Assembly (NCBI RefSeq): GCF_007845635.1
Contig: NZ_SELG01000042.1
Span: 1-64,000 of the forward strand
Reading direction: 5' to 3'
DNA from: Apibacter muscae
GTDB lineage: Bacteria > Bacteroidota > Bacteroidia > Flavobacteriales > Weeksellaceae
DNA: 64,000 nucleotides
The notes beneath the pieces are model-generated. The model made no database searches. It was not told the DNA's origin and worked only from the letters and a program-made list of their open reading frames with translations. Positions 46,109 through 55,722 of this stretch are shown here, piece by piece. The position numbers and the translations under genes are program-made. Every line of letters starts with the position of its first letter. The first letter of the stretch is position 1.

Positions 46109-47222
46109 AATTTTTATAATCTTTCTTTAAAATAAGGGGCAGAAATGAAAATACAAATCCTAAAAAGAGAATAATAACTAACAAAATATTAACGTTCAAA
46201 TGGCGTAAAAAGTAAGCGACAATTATAATGAATGCATTTTCAATTACTAAAATCATTGATACCTGTTTATGTGTTAAACCCAGTTTAAGGTATCTATGAT
46301 GCATATGGTTTTTATCAGCTTTAAAAGGAGGAGTTCGATAGTATAATCGAATTAAAAAAACGCAAAGAGTATCAATAATGGGAATTATTAAAATTGCCAT
46401 CGCAATTGCTGGTGCAGATTGAAGATTATACATAGGACCACCTTCGGCATTTTTTAACAAAAATAAATTTAAAAATTTTACAGCCATAAATGAAAGTAAA
46501 AAACCCACAATCATTGAACCTGTGTCACCCATAAAAATTTTATATTTAACTGAAAAATTAAATTTTAAGAATGCTAGAAGACTGCCTATGATAGTTAAGG
46601 CTAACACTATCATTGCGTAGTTAATATTAGTACTTAACCTCCAAAAGGTAAATATAAATGCGCAACAGGCCAATATGGCTATACCAGAGGCTAAACCATC
46701 TATGCCGTCGATTAAATTAAATGCATTAATAAGGAAAATAAATACAAATACAGTGAAAATAATACTTAACCAATAAGGAATTAAATTAATTCCCATTATT
46801 CCAAAAAAATGACCAATACGAACATTTGAGCCTACACTAATCATAATAGCGGTTATAATTTGTGCATAAAACTTCTTGTTTGGAGCAACCACCAATATAT
46901 CATCCATTAATCCGATAAAAAATAATATTACAATAGCTGCAAATAAAAATATATAACTAGTAAATAGTTCGTAAGCACATATTGAAGCCATTACAACTAT
47001 GGAATAAAAGATTGCAATTCCACCTAAATTAGGTGTCTTTCTTATATGAGAACTTCTTTGGCCTGGAGTAACCATTAAGTTTTTTTTATATGAAACTCTA
47101 ATTATTTTGGGAACTGAAATATAGGTTAAAAAAAAGGTACCCAAAAAACCTATTACACATCTTAAGTAGAAACTATTTATACCAAATAAATATTTAATAT
47201 GTCTAATATCGAATTCTTCCAT
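46101..47222 (-). CDS. WecA/MraY-type undecaprenyl-phosphate sugar-phosphate transferase
   Basis: 373 residues with about eleven membrane helices. The family motifs are LMDDILVVAPNKKFYAQ, NAFNLIDGIDGLASGI and KIFMGDTGSMIVGFLLS, plus the HMHHRYLKLGLTHKQ loop of WecA-type enzymes. It should start repeat-unit assembly on undecaprenyl phosphate in the inner membrane, probably with a GlcNAc- or related sugar-1-phosphate. Its end overlaps the aminotransferase start by 8 bases. Confidence 0.9.
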   Translation of the reverse strand: MEEFDIRHIKYLFGINSFYLRCVIGFLGTFFLTYISVPKIIRVSYKKNLMVTPGQRSSHIRKTPNLGGIAIFYSIVVMASICAYELFTSYIFLFAAIVILFFIGLMDDILVVAPNKKFYAQIITAIMISVGSNVRIGHFFGIMGINLIPYWLSIIFTVFVFIFLINAFNLIDGIDGLASGIAILACCAFIFTFWRLSTNINYAMIVLALTIIGSLLAFLKFNFSVKYKIFMGDTGSMIVGFLLSFMAVKFLNLFLLKNAEGGPMYNLQSAPAIAMAILIIPIIDTLCVFLIRLYYRTPPFKADKNHMHHRYLKLGLTHKQVSMILVIENAFIIIVAYFLRHLNVNILLVIILFLGFVFSFLPLILKKDYKNYG

Positions 47223-47280
47223 TTTATATTATTCTGAATAATGCATCAGAATTATGCAAATTTATAAATTTAAATAATAT

Positions 47281-48444
47281 TTAATAACTATTAATTAATC
47301 TTAATAATTTTAATTCATAATTATCCCATGTGTATTTTTCTTTAATTAATTTTCTTGCATTCAAACCAATTCTAAAGTATTTATCCCGATTTAATAAGAT
47401 ATCATCAATTAGTAATGACATTTTATAGGGGTTATCTTCAACTAAAAAATGTTGATTTGATACACCAAATGTGATAGGTTTTGCTACCTTTTGGGTTAAT
47501 ATGTTAATTTGCCCTAGAGCCATTGATTCTAATACTTTATTCTGAATTCCTCCACCTATTTGCATGGGAGATACAACCATAGTACTTGAAGCAATAATTT
47601 TGTAAGGATCATCTACGTAACCAGTAACTTGAATATTATTATATTTATTACTATATTTAGTTATTTCTTTGGAGGGATAAGCGCCTAAAATAATAAATTC
47701 ATAATCAGTTTTTACTAGAGGATGAACATTTTTAATATACCATAATACGGCTTCAATATTAGGTTGATAATTCATTTTACCAAAAAAAACAATTTTATTT
47801 GATTTATTATTAATTGTATACTTATAATTTAATAAATTAGGATTTACACCATTAGGAATCCATGAGGTGTTTCCATATTTAGAATAAAATTCAGATTCAT
47901 TTTTATTAACAAAAAAAGTATTATTAAAATTTGCAATACAATTTTTTTCATAATTAGATACTCTTTTCCCTTCTAGTTTATATACTAAATTCCAAAGAAA
48001 TGATGTAGATTTTTTTTGAGCTTCTAAATAATGTAATCCGATTGAATCTACAATATCAAGAAATTTAATTTTTTCAGTATCTTCAACATATTTAACAGTT
48101 CTAATAAGATTGTTAATTATAAAATCAGAGTTTTCAATCTCTAAATATAATTTTTTCTTAATATTTTTAAAATAATAATATGAAACTTGTATGGGTTCTT
48201 TTTTTATAATTCCTTTAATTGAATTAAATAAAAATCTGTATTTAGGGTATCTATAAACAAAGTACTTAGTACAATATTTTTTTAAAAAATCTTCTGAATT
48301 TTCATTGTAAGGTTCATCTGTAATTATAACGATTGTCAAATTAAAATTTTTAGATAAAATTTTAACCATATTCTTACTTTTAACTTTATCTCCACCAATT
48401 GGAGGATATGGATAACGCGTTAAAAACAATAGACAATTCTTCAT
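47281..48444 (-). CDS. Glycosyltransferase family 4-like
   Basis: 387 residues, GT-B fold. The N-terminal half starts CLLFLTRYPYPPIGGDKVKS. The C-terminal half has the donor-site pattern NNIQVTGYVDDPYKIIASST and VVSPMQIGGGIQNKVLESMA, typical of family 4 capsular transferases. It should add one sugar of the repeat unit at the cytoplasmic face; donor and linkage are unknown. It lies 7 bases from the EpsG-like gene. Confidence 0.86.
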   Translation of the reverse strand: MKNCLLFLTRYPYPPIGGDKVKSKNMVKILSKNFNLTIVIITDEPYNENSEDFLKKYCTKYFVYRYPKYRFLFNSIKGIIKKEPIQVSYYYFKNIKKKLYLEIENSDFIINNLIRTVKYVEDTEKIKFLDIVDSIGLHYLEAQKKSTSFLWNLVYKLEGKRVSNYEKNCIANFNNTFFVNKNESEFYSKYGNTSWIPNGVNPNLLNYKYTINNKSNKIVFFGKMNYQPNIEAVLWYIKNVHPLVKTDYEFIILGAYPSKEITKYSNKYNNIQVTGYVDDPYKIIASSTMVVSPMQIGGGIQNKVLESMALGQINILTQKVAKPITFGVSNQHFLVEDNPYKMSLLIDDILLNRDKYFRIGLNARKLIKEKYTWDNYELKLLRLINSY

Positions 48445-48451
48445 TTAAAAT

Positions 48452-49609
48452 TTATTTTAATGGATGCACATCATTAATATCTTTATAAAATTCTTGAGGG
48501 GTAAAATAATAAATATTAAAACGAGGATCATTGAAAATAGTTCTAATTTTATCAAAACCTACTGATTGAGCATTGTTCCAGAATCTATAACTTAATAGAT
48601 ATATATATATTGTAAAATATAGATAATAAAAGTTCTTATATCTAGAATAGCATACTATCATTGAAATTAATATTGAATCAAAGGCACCATATGCACCAGG
48701 AAGCCTAATCGAAAATATAGCATTTCCATGAAAAGAATAGTATATAAAAAAATAAAAAATCATTAAATTCCTTACCTTCATATAATTTTCATCAACATTT
48801 GTTTTAATTATATATTTATCATTAACAAAAACAACTATTAAAAATAAGATTTTAACGATTTCAGACAAACCTAATTCAGCTTCTTCAATTCCTCCGTAAG
48901 AATTGAATGATCCAGTAGCAAAACCATCACTGGAAATTGAATTTAAGGTTTCCCCAATAATTAAGTATGGCTTTAATGGCCATAAAATTAAGCTTATAGT
49001 AATTATAATAAAGGCCTTAGTTGTTGAAATTTTTGCATTAGCAATCCAATAGGCTGGAAAGAAAGCTATTGATGTTTTATGAGTCCAATAACATATGAGC
49101 ATGCATAATAAATACTTTAATAGATTTTTTTGTTCAATATATTTAAAAGAAAATAAGCAAATACTAATTGCCAAACCTTGTCTAATTTGCCCTGAATCTG
49201 CAATAAAATAGCTTGGCATAAAATAATATAAGAGCGACAATATTGGTAACGGAGAATATTTAAAGAATGAATTTGCTTTTAAAGTTAAAGACATTGAAGC
49301 AAATAATAATAATAATAAAGTAAATGGTAGAGATAAAGATCCTAAAAATTTAGAAAAAAACACATAAGTAGGTTCTACACCAGCATCAGGACCAAATATG
49401 TTATTCCATGCTACATACTTATTTATTGCATGATATAATCTTAAGTAAGGCCAATAATCAGCTCCTTGTCCAACTCTTATTCCAGCTAAAATAATTAAGA
49501 TTAGAGTTAAAAGAGCTATTCCAACTTTATTTTTTTTTCTAAATATAAATTCATTATAACTTAAAATAGTCATAATAACCATTAAAGTATAATATAAAGG
49601 ATGTATCAT
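48452..49609 (-). CDS. EpsG/Wzy-like polysaccharide polymerase
   Basis: 385 residues with about ten membrane helices. The pattern IILAGIRVGQGADYWPYLRLY followed by YVFFSKFLGSL and DSGQIRQGLAISI is characteristic of the EpsG family, which includes Wzy-type polymerases. It probably joins repeat units in the periplasm. No Wzx flippase is obvious in this window, so that function may lie in another gene or elsewhere. Confidence 0.85.
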   Translation of the reverse strand: MIHPLYYTLMVIMTILSYNEFIFRKKNKVGIALLTLILIILAGIRVGQGADYWPYLRLYHAINKYVAWNNIFGPDAGVEPTYVFFSKFLGSLSLPFTLLLLLFASMSLTLKANSFFKYSPLPILSLLYYFMPSYFIADSGQIRQGLAISICLFSFKYIEQKNLLKYLLCMLICYWTHKTSIAFFPAYWIANAKISTTKAFIIITISLILWPLKPYLIIGETLNSISSDGFATGSFNSYGGIEEAELGLSEIVKILFLIVVFVNDKYIIKTNVDENYMKVRNLMIFYFFIYYSFHGNAIFSIRLPGAYGAFDSILISMIVCYSRYKNFYYLYFTIYIYLLSYRFWNNAQSVGFDKIRTIFNDPRFNIYYFTPQEFYKDINDVHPLK

Positions 49610-49612
49610 AAT

Positions 49613-50578
49613 TTATATTCTAATTAGCTGGATAAGATAGTATAATTTTTTTTTGTAATTTAAACTATTAAGATAATTTTCACCAAATCTATTATACATT
49701 AAAATTTCTTTTTTAGATATTTTTTCAGAAGCTAACAAATTCTTTAAATGTAACAACATTATTTTTTTTATTTCTTTATCTTTAACATAAGCGGAATATG
49801 CTAAAAAGCAATAAAAACCTTGAAAAATAACAAATTTTTTCCAAACATTATTTTGATTTGCGTAGCAGCTTGATAAATAATCTTTTTTTACTAAACATAT
49901 AGCATTTAACATATCTAAACCTTTGTCATTATAACTATTGCTTATGGAATTATCCCTGACAAAATATTTATAATAATAGTTATTAGATTTAGCCAAAATT
50001 TTTGAATTCAATATGATTCGAGGTATAGTAGCATTATCTTCAAAATTTAGCCCCTTAGGAAATTTGATATTTTTAAATAAACTTTTTCTAAAAATTTTGT
50101 TACAAGCAAAATTTTCAATTTCTCCAAATATTTTTAAATTATCTTTAAAATTAATTTTTTCAGGTAAATTATGGAATTGAGGAATATTTTTAATAACATT
50201 GTCGTATTCATCAACTTTTTGAAGGCTACAAAAAACTATATCTGCATCATTATTTTTTGCTAAATAATACATATCAAACATCATTTCCTTATCTATCCAA
50301 TCATCACTATCAACAAATGCTATGTATTCACCTAAGGCATTTTTAATTCCAACATTTCTTGCATCGCTTAACCCACCATTATCTTTATTAATAATTATAA
50401 TATTTTTATGTATTGAAGAGTATTTTTTTAAAATAGATAAAGAGTTATCAGTTGATCCATCATTTACAGCAATAATTTCAATTTCTTTTAAAGTCTGATT
50501 AACTATAGAGCTTAAACATTTAGATAAATAAGATTCAACATTGTATACTGGAACAATTATAGATATTTTAATATGCAT
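49613..50578 (-). CDS. Glycosyltransferase family 2
   Basis: 321 residues. GT-A fold with the start ISIIVPVYNVESYLSKCL, IAVNDGSTDNSL and the DxD metal site in IAFVDSDDWIDKEMM near 92. It lacks membrane helices. It should transfer a sugar of the polysaccharide repeat unit; donor unknown. It is 3 bases from the EpsG-like gene and in the same operon. Confidence 0.9.
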   Translation of the reverse strand: MHIKISIIVPVYNVESYLSKCLSSIVNQTLKEIEIIAVNDGSTDNSLSILKKYSSIHKNIIIINKDNGGLSDARNVGIKNALGEYIAFVDSDDWIDKEMMFDMYYLAKNNDADIVFCSLQKVDEYDNVIKNIPQFHNLPEKINFKDNLKIFGEIENFACNKIFRKSLFKNIKFPKGLNFEDNATIPRIILNSKILAKSNNYYYKYFVRDNSISNSYNDKGLDMLNAICLVKKDYLSSCYANQNNVWKKFVIFQGFYCFLAYSAYVKDKEIKKIMLLHLKNLLASEKISKKEILMYNRFGENYLNSLNYKKKLYYLIQLIRI

Positions 50579-50633
50579 GAATTTTGTTTAAAAATGTATA
50601 ATTAATAAATATAATTTAATAAAGTTTATAATT

Positions 50634-51638
50634 TCATGCTCTTATATAATTATTAAAATTGTTTAAGTTTTTTATATTAGCTAAAATTAGTTGACCAATT
50701 ATTAAAGGTATAAATAGTCTGATTTCCCAAAGAATTCCACCATAAAAAATTATAAATATATAAGGTAAAGAAAATGCTATATATTTTTTTATAAATATTT
50801 TTTGATAAGTATGATTACACAATATAAGTGAAAAGCGAGTAAATATAATATAAAAAAAAATGCCTAATAAGTTTCTAAATTCAAATAAATTTGTTAGTAT
50901 AAAGTTATCCATAATTAAAGAGTTTGAATAACCTTCTGAGTTGAAATGAATTCTCAAAATTATATAAGGAATTAGGAAAGCAATGATTGGCAAGATTAAC
51001 TTATTTGCACTAATAATGAAATCTTTGATAGACCAATTATTAAAAATTAATGCTGCATAAAATGAAAGACTTAGTGCAGAGGTTTCTCTATTTAGGGTTG
51101 AAATTATTATAATTAATATTAATAAAATATATTTTTTTTTTGTAAAGTTTTCGGTTAATTTTATGCTTATTAAAAATGTTAATGTTAATAAGAATAGAGA
51201 ACTCATGTCATAAGGAGTGACTACAAACTGAGAAAATCCAATTAAAGATTCAATAATAATAATTAATAGAAAGTTTTTAATATTATCAATATTTATATAA
51301 AATATTATTTTGTAAATAACAATACACGTAAGAACGTAAAAAAAAGTATTGTAAGTAAAAATTATTAAATAAAAATTAGTTGTATTTAATCTTGTTAAGA
51401 TTTTATTAAAATAATTTAAGTTTAGAAATATTCTTTGCTCGAAAAAATTTTGGAAGTATACTATTAAATCCCTAGATAAAAATCGATATTTATAAATATT
51501 TTCAAAATAATTTTCAGGCATTTGATCTGTAAAAAAATAATTGTTATATCTAGATGAATATCCAAAATATATTACAAAAGATATTATTATTGGTAATAAA
51601 ATAATATAAAGTATAAAATTTATTTTTTTGTTACTCAT
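50634..51638 (-). CDS. Polytopic membrane protein of the polysaccharide locus, unknown
   Basis: 334 residues with about nine membrane helices. No family is certain. Features such as TPYDMSSLFLLTLTFL, STLNRETSALSLSF and LWEIRLFIPLIIG are reminiscent of GT-C-type membrane proteins or of poorly known polymerase-like proteins in capsule loci. It is not recognisable as a Wzx flippase. Its position between aroA and a glycosyltransferase supports a role in the polysaccharide, but that is inference. Confidence 0.6.
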   Translation of the reverse strand: MSNKKINFILYIILLPIIISFVIYFGYSSRYNNYFFTDQMPENYFENIYKYRFLSRDLIVYFQNFFEQRIFLNLNYFNKILTRLNTTNFYLIIFTYNTFFYVLTCIVIYKIIFYINIDNIKNFLLIIIIESLIGFSQFVVTPYDMSSLFLLTLTFLISIKLTENFTKKKYILLILIIIISTLNRETSALSLSFYAALIFNNWSIKDFIISANKLILPIIAFLIPYIILRIHFNSEGYSNSLIMDNFILTNLFEFRNLLGIFFYIIFTRFSLILCNHTYQKIFIKKYIAFSLPYIFIIFYGGILWEIRLFIPLIIGQLILANIKNLNNFNNYIRA

Positions 51639-51665
51639 AGCAAGTTTTTATATTTTTCTAAACCA

Positions 51666-52856
51666 TTAATATAATCCATACAATGTCATATCATTCCAAA
51701 ATTCAGTGTAGGATTTTTCTACTACTTCTGGATTTTCAATGTTTAATGGAAACACTAATTTTAAAGGTGTAAAACTCATAGCCATTCTGTGATCATTGTA
51801 TGTTTTAATTGATTGGTTTTTATTAAAATTAAAATTATTTTTTAATTCAATACTTGAACTACTTATCTCAACTTCACCACCGCATTTTTCAAGTTCATTT
51901 TTTAAAGCTTGTAATCGGTCAGTTTCTTTAATTATTAAAGTTTCCAAACCAGTAATTTTAATAGGGATTTTTAAGCCAAAAGCGGTTACAGCTACTGTTT
52001 GAGCAATATCAGGACAATCGTTCATATCTATTTCAATATTGTTCGGATATTTAAAATCAGTATTTTTATAAATTTTAATTTCTCCATTGTTAAATATAGT
52101 ATTGACTCCAAAAAATTCTTTAAAAATTGATTCTATTCTTCTATCAGCTTGTAAAGAATTTTCGAATAAATATTTCATATTTATAGTTAGTTCATTTCCT
52201 AAAGCGCAAAGAGAATAATGATAAGAAGCTGAAGACCAGTCGCTTTCAATTGTGTATTCTTGTTTTTCTAGATGATCAAAATATGAAATTTTTATAATAT
52301 TATTTTCAAAACAAGCAGATATTCCCAAATCTTTGAGAATCTGAAGAGTCATATTTAAATAGGGAAATGATGTAATTTTACCTATAATTTCTATATTTAA
52401 TCCGTTTTTTAATTTAGCACCAATTAAGCATAAAGCAGTTAAGTATTGACTACTTATACTTGCAGATAATTTGACAGTATTTTTGTATAATTCTCTACCA
52501 TTAATAAGTAACGGTGGATATCCTTTTTTTTCTAAGTATGAAATATCTGCCCCCAAATCAATTAGTGCATTTACTAGAATTTCAATTGGACGTTCTTTCA
52601 TTCTAGACGAGCCTGTTAAAATTGTTTTTTTATCACTGAAAATTGAATAATAGGCAGTTAAAAAACGCATTGCTGTGCCAGCATGATGTATATCTATGAT
52701 TTCCTGATTTGAAGCTAAAGCTTCTGCCATAAGTTTAGAATCTTGACTAAGAGATAAATTTTTTAAAATTATTGAATTATTATATAATGAATTTAATACT
52801 AATAATCTATTTGTTATACTTTTTGATCCGGAAAGGTTTATAGAAATATTTTTCAT
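51666..52856 (-). CDS. aroA: 3-phosphoshikimate 1-carboxyvinyltransferase (EPSP synthase)
   Basis: 396 residues. Transfers enolpyruvyl from PEP to shikimate 3-phosphate in the aromatic amino acid pathway. The signature LSGSKSITNRLLVLNSL lies at the N-terminus, with GTAMRFLTAYYSI, PIEILVNALIDLGADI, LETLIIKETDRLQALKNEL and YNDHRMAMSFTPL. It is slightly shorter than the usual 425-430 residues. Its start overlaps the MazG-like gene by four bases (ATGA on the minus strand). Confidence 0.92.
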   Translation of the reverse strand: MKNISINLSGSKSITNRLLVLNSLYNNSIILKNLSLSQDSKLMAEALASNQEIIDIHHAGTAMRFLTAYYSIFSDKKTILTGSSRMKERPIEILVNALIDLGADISYLEKKGYPPLLINGRELYKNTVKLSASISSQYLTALCLIGAKLKNGLNIEIIGKITSFPYLNMTLQILKDLGISACFENNIIKISYFDHLEKQEYTIESDWSSASYHYSLCALGNELTINMKYLFENSLQADRRIESIFKEFFGVNTIFNNGEIKIYKNTDFKYPNNIEIDMNDCPDIAQTVAVTAFGLKIPIKITGLETLIIKETDRLQALKNELEKCGGEVEISSSSIELKNNFNFNKNQSIKTYNDHRMAMSFTPLKLVFPLNIENPEVVEKSYTEFWNDMTLYGLY

Positions 52857-53179
52857 TTTAATTTCTTGTTATTACTATGTCTGTCTTTATCTCTCAGTGA
52901 TTTTATAGAAATTTTTTTATTAAAAGCTTCTTCTAAATCTATACCTGTTTGGTTAGCCAAACAGCAAACTACAAAGATAACATCAGCAAGTTCTTCACCC
53001 AAATCTTTATTTTTATCAGATTCTTTTTCTGATTGTTCTCCATATCTTCTAGAAATTATTCTAGCAACTTCACCCACTTCTTCAGTTAGTTGAGCTAAGT
53101 TAGTAAGTTCATTGAAATATCTTATTCCATATTCCTCAATCCATTCATTAACTTTTAATTGAGTATCATTTAATCCCAT
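52853..53179 (-). CDS. MazG-like nucleotide pyrophosphohydrolase
   Basis: 108 residues, a single all-alpha MazG-type domain. The metal-binding Glu/Asp motifs are LTEEVGEVARII near residue 32 and LGEELADVIFVVC near 61. Such enzymes clear non-canonical or excess nucleoside triphosphates. It starts the minus-strand run that includes aroA and the polysaccharide genes. No TAnnTTTG core is seen upstream. Confidence 0.88.
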   Translation of the reverse strand: MGLNDTQLKVNEWIEEYGIRYFNELTNLAQLTEEVGEVARIISRRYGEQSEKESDKNKDLGEELADVIFVVCCLANQTGIDLEEAFNKKISIKSLRDKDRHSNNKKLK

Positions 53180-53446
53180 ATTTATTTTAGAGTCTAAATT
53201 AATTAAAACAATAAATATAAAATTTTATTGTGTTTTATTTTATTAAAATAGTAATTTTTAACCATTTATTGATCAACTAATTTTATTTTAAATGTGTTTA
53301 AATAATTATTGCTTTTGTTTTTGAATACGAATATGTTTAATTAAAATAGCATATTTTTATTATTCTTAAAAAATGTGTTAAATTTCTACATTATTTCGTA
53401 AAATTAAATTTATAATACTAACATTATAATTGATAAATTTTTTTAA

Positions 53447-54379
53447 ATGAATTGGGAGGAACTGATAACTCTGTACAATGAATATTTATTTTTAGAAAAA
53501 GGTTTGTCTAAAAATACACAACTAGCATATATTAGGGATTTAAAAAAAATTAAATACTATTTTAACAAAGATAATTCTATAACTCCTAATACAATCAATA
53601 AAGAAAACGTTCAAGATTTTATTTACGATTATTCTAAAAAATCCAAATCTTCAAAATCTCAAGCAAGATTAATATCATCAATAAAATCATTTTTTAAGTT
53701 TTTACAATTGGAAGATATAAGAAAAGATAATCCGGCTGAATTGTTAGAAAGTCCAAAAATTGGTCTTTATTTACCAGATACACTAGAGCATGATGAAGTT
53801 ATGAAATTAATTGAATCCATAGATTTATCTACCTCTGAAGGTGAAAGAAATAGAACCATCATTGAAACATTGTACGGATGTGGTTTAAGGGTTTCAGAGT
53901 TGGTTAATTTAAAATTATCAGATTTATTTTTTAATGAAAATTTAATTAGAGTTACTGGAAAAGGAGATAAACAAAGATTGGTTCCAATTTCAGATTGGAC
54001 TATCAAATACATAAATATATATATCAACAAAATTAGATTACATCAAACCATTAATCCAAAATTTAAAGATATATTATTTTTAAATCGGAGAGGGGGGCAA
54101 CTGACCAGAGAAATGGTATTTATAATAGTAAAAAAATTGAGTAGAAATGCCGGTATTAATAAAAATATTTCTCCACATACTTTTAGACATTCATTTGCAA
54201 CTGTTTTATTAAAAAATGGAGCAGATTTAAGATCCATACAACTAATGTTGGGGCATGAAAGCATTACAACCACAGAAATTTATACTCATTTAGACCGTGA
54301 ACAGTTAAGAGAAGCCATAGAAAAATACCATCCTTTTAATATAAATAAAGATTTTAAAACAGATGAAAATAAAATTTAA
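53447..54379 (+). CDS. xerD: Tyrosine recombinase XerD-like
   Basis: 310 residues. Resolves chromosome dimers together with XerC at dif in other bacteria. The N-terminal SAM-like domain (LFLEKGLSKNTQLAYIRDL) precedes the catalytic domain with Arg in YGCGLRVSEL near 146, HTFRHSFAT near 243, GHESI near 268 and the nucleophile Tyr in EIYTHLD near 278. The length matches XerC/XerD, and no mobile-element neighbours are seen, so a housekeeping XerD/C is preferred over an integrase. It converges on the amidase with a four-base overlap. Confidence 0.9.
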   Translation: MNWEELITLYNEYLFLEKGLSKNTQLAYIRDLKKIKYYFNKDNSITPNTINKENVQDFIYDYSKKSKSSKSQARLISSIKSFFKFLQLEDIRKDNPAELLESPKIGLYLPDTLEHDEVMKLIESIDLSTSEGERNRTIIETLYGCGLRVSELVNLKLSDLFFNENLIRVTGKGDKQRLVPISDWTIKYINIYINKIRLHQTINPKFKDILFLNRRGGQLTREMVFIIVKKLSRNAGINKNISPHTFRHSFATVLLKNGADLRSIQLMLGHESITTTEIYTHLDREQLREAIEKYHPFNINKDFKTDENKI

Positions 54380-55665
54380 GCTGAAACCCTAGATATTACC
54401 GCATCTGAAAAACCCAACTTTTTAATATTTTCTAATAATCTTTTAGCAGATACATAATTATTAACCTTTCCTGTTGTATAAATATATATATTATTTGACT
54501 TTTGTCTGACAATATTATTCAAACCCTTAAAAATTGAATCTTTTTCTTTATACTTTTTAGGAGATAAAAATAATTCTATGGTATAATATTCATCATTAAG
54601 ATTTTCTTTTTCAATATGTTTTACAATAGTTGCATTGTTGAATCCAGCTTCTTTCGCCAAATTTTGGTTTAATTCAGCATCAGATTTAAGATTTGAAGAT
54701 CCTGAATAATAAATATATTTTCCTTTATACTTAATAATTTCAATGTCTTTTAAACCTCTAAGTTGAGAAGAATTAGGTGTATATTTACTGAAGGAAGATA
54801 GGAATTGTACTTTATAAAAAGTATCCGTATCAACAGGTAAATTTTCAGCTATATTAATAGTTTCTTTAGCAGAATTCTCTTTTCCAGACTTTTCATCAAA
54901 AGCCTTTTTGTAACTGATAAATGCATCATAAATATTTTTAGCAATCGTATTTTGTCCATCTTCTGATGCTAAATATTGACCTTCTTGATAGTTTGAGATA
55001 AATCCTGTTTCAATAAGGATAGCAGGCATAGCCGTTTGAACAAGAACTAAAAATCCAGCTTGCTTAACACCTCTGGATAGTCTATTTTCTTTAATAAAGT
55101 TATTCTCTACATAACTAGCTATTTTAAGACTATTTTCTAAATATGTATTTTGCATTAAGGTTAAACCAATCATTGATTCAGGAGAAGAAGGATCAAAATC
55201 TTCATAAGTAGTTTTATAATCCTTTTCCATATATACCACTTCATTTTCTCTCTTAGCAACGTCGAAATTGTCTTGATTACGATGCGTACCCAGTACAAAG
55301 GTTTCTGTGCCGTAAGGAGCACTTTTAGAACTAGAATTACAATGAATGGAAATAAAAAGATTGGCTTTATTTTTATTAGCTATATTAGCACGAGTCATAA
55401 GAGGAATAAATTCATCCGTAGTTCGCGTATAAATAACTTTAACGTCTTTATTATTATTTTCGATTAGAGCTCCAATTTTTTTTACTAAAGATAAAGTAAC
55501 ATCTTTTTCATTTGCATATGGACCTCTTGCACCAGAGTCATGTCCTCCATGTCCAGCATCTAAAACCAATACAAAATCTTTATTTTGAGAATGTATTGAA
55601 TTTATAAAAAAGAACGAAAAAAAAATCAATATATATTTTAAGTTAAATATTGTTAAAACTCTCAT
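54376..55665 (-). CDS. N-acetylmuramoyl-L-alanine amidase with SPOR-like repeats
   Basis: 429 residues. A signal peptide (YILIFFSFFFINSIHSQ) precedes an amidase_3 domain with the zinc-binding DAGHGGHDSG at 35, SIHCNSSS with His near 108 and the catalytic Glu in ILIETGFIS near 217. Two C-terminal units (about 285-345 and 355-425) resemble SPOR peptidoglycan-binding repeats by pattern (FYKVQFLSSF, YYTIELFLS). It should cleave the peptide stem in septal cell separation. Divergent from lptD and convergent with xerD. Confidence 0.88.
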   Translation of the reverse strand: MRVLTIFNLKYILIFFSFFFINSIHSQNKDFVLVLDAGHGGHDSGARGPYANEKDVTLSLVKKIGALIENNNKDVKVIYTRTTDEFIPLMTRANIANKNKANLFISIHCNSSSKSAPYGTETFVLGTHRNQDNFDVAKRENEVVYMEKDYKTTYEDFDPSSPESMIGLTLMQNTYLENSLKIASYVENNFIKENRLSRGVKQAGFLVLVQTAMPAILIETGFISNYQEGQYLASEDGQNTIAKNIYDAFISYKKAFDEKSGKENSAKETINIAENLPVDTDTFYKVQFLSSFSKYTPNSSQLRGLKDIEIIKYKGKYIYYSGSSNLKSDAELNQNLAKEAGFNNATIVKHIEKENLNDEYYTIELFLSPKKYKEKDSIFKGLNNIVRQKSNNIYIYTTGKVNNYVSAKRLLENIKKLGFSDAVISRVSA

Positions 55666-55682
55666 TAAATCTTTTTTTTGAT

Positions 55683-55690
55683 TAATTTTG
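55683..55690 (+). promoter_or_regulatory. Candidate -7 promoter element for lptD
   Basis: TAATTTTG fits TAnnTTTG and lies 32 bases before the ATG at 55723. It would sit downstream of the alternative TTG start at 55678, which supports the ATG. Confidence 0.5.
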
Positions 55691-55722
55691 AAACCGAATT
55701 TTTTCTGAATTTATACATTTTA

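Noticed and set aside
53447-54379. Tyrosine recombinase considered as an integrase of a mobile element
   Set aside because: Length and motifs fit a housekeeping XerC/XerD and there are no element-like genes or attachment repeats around it.
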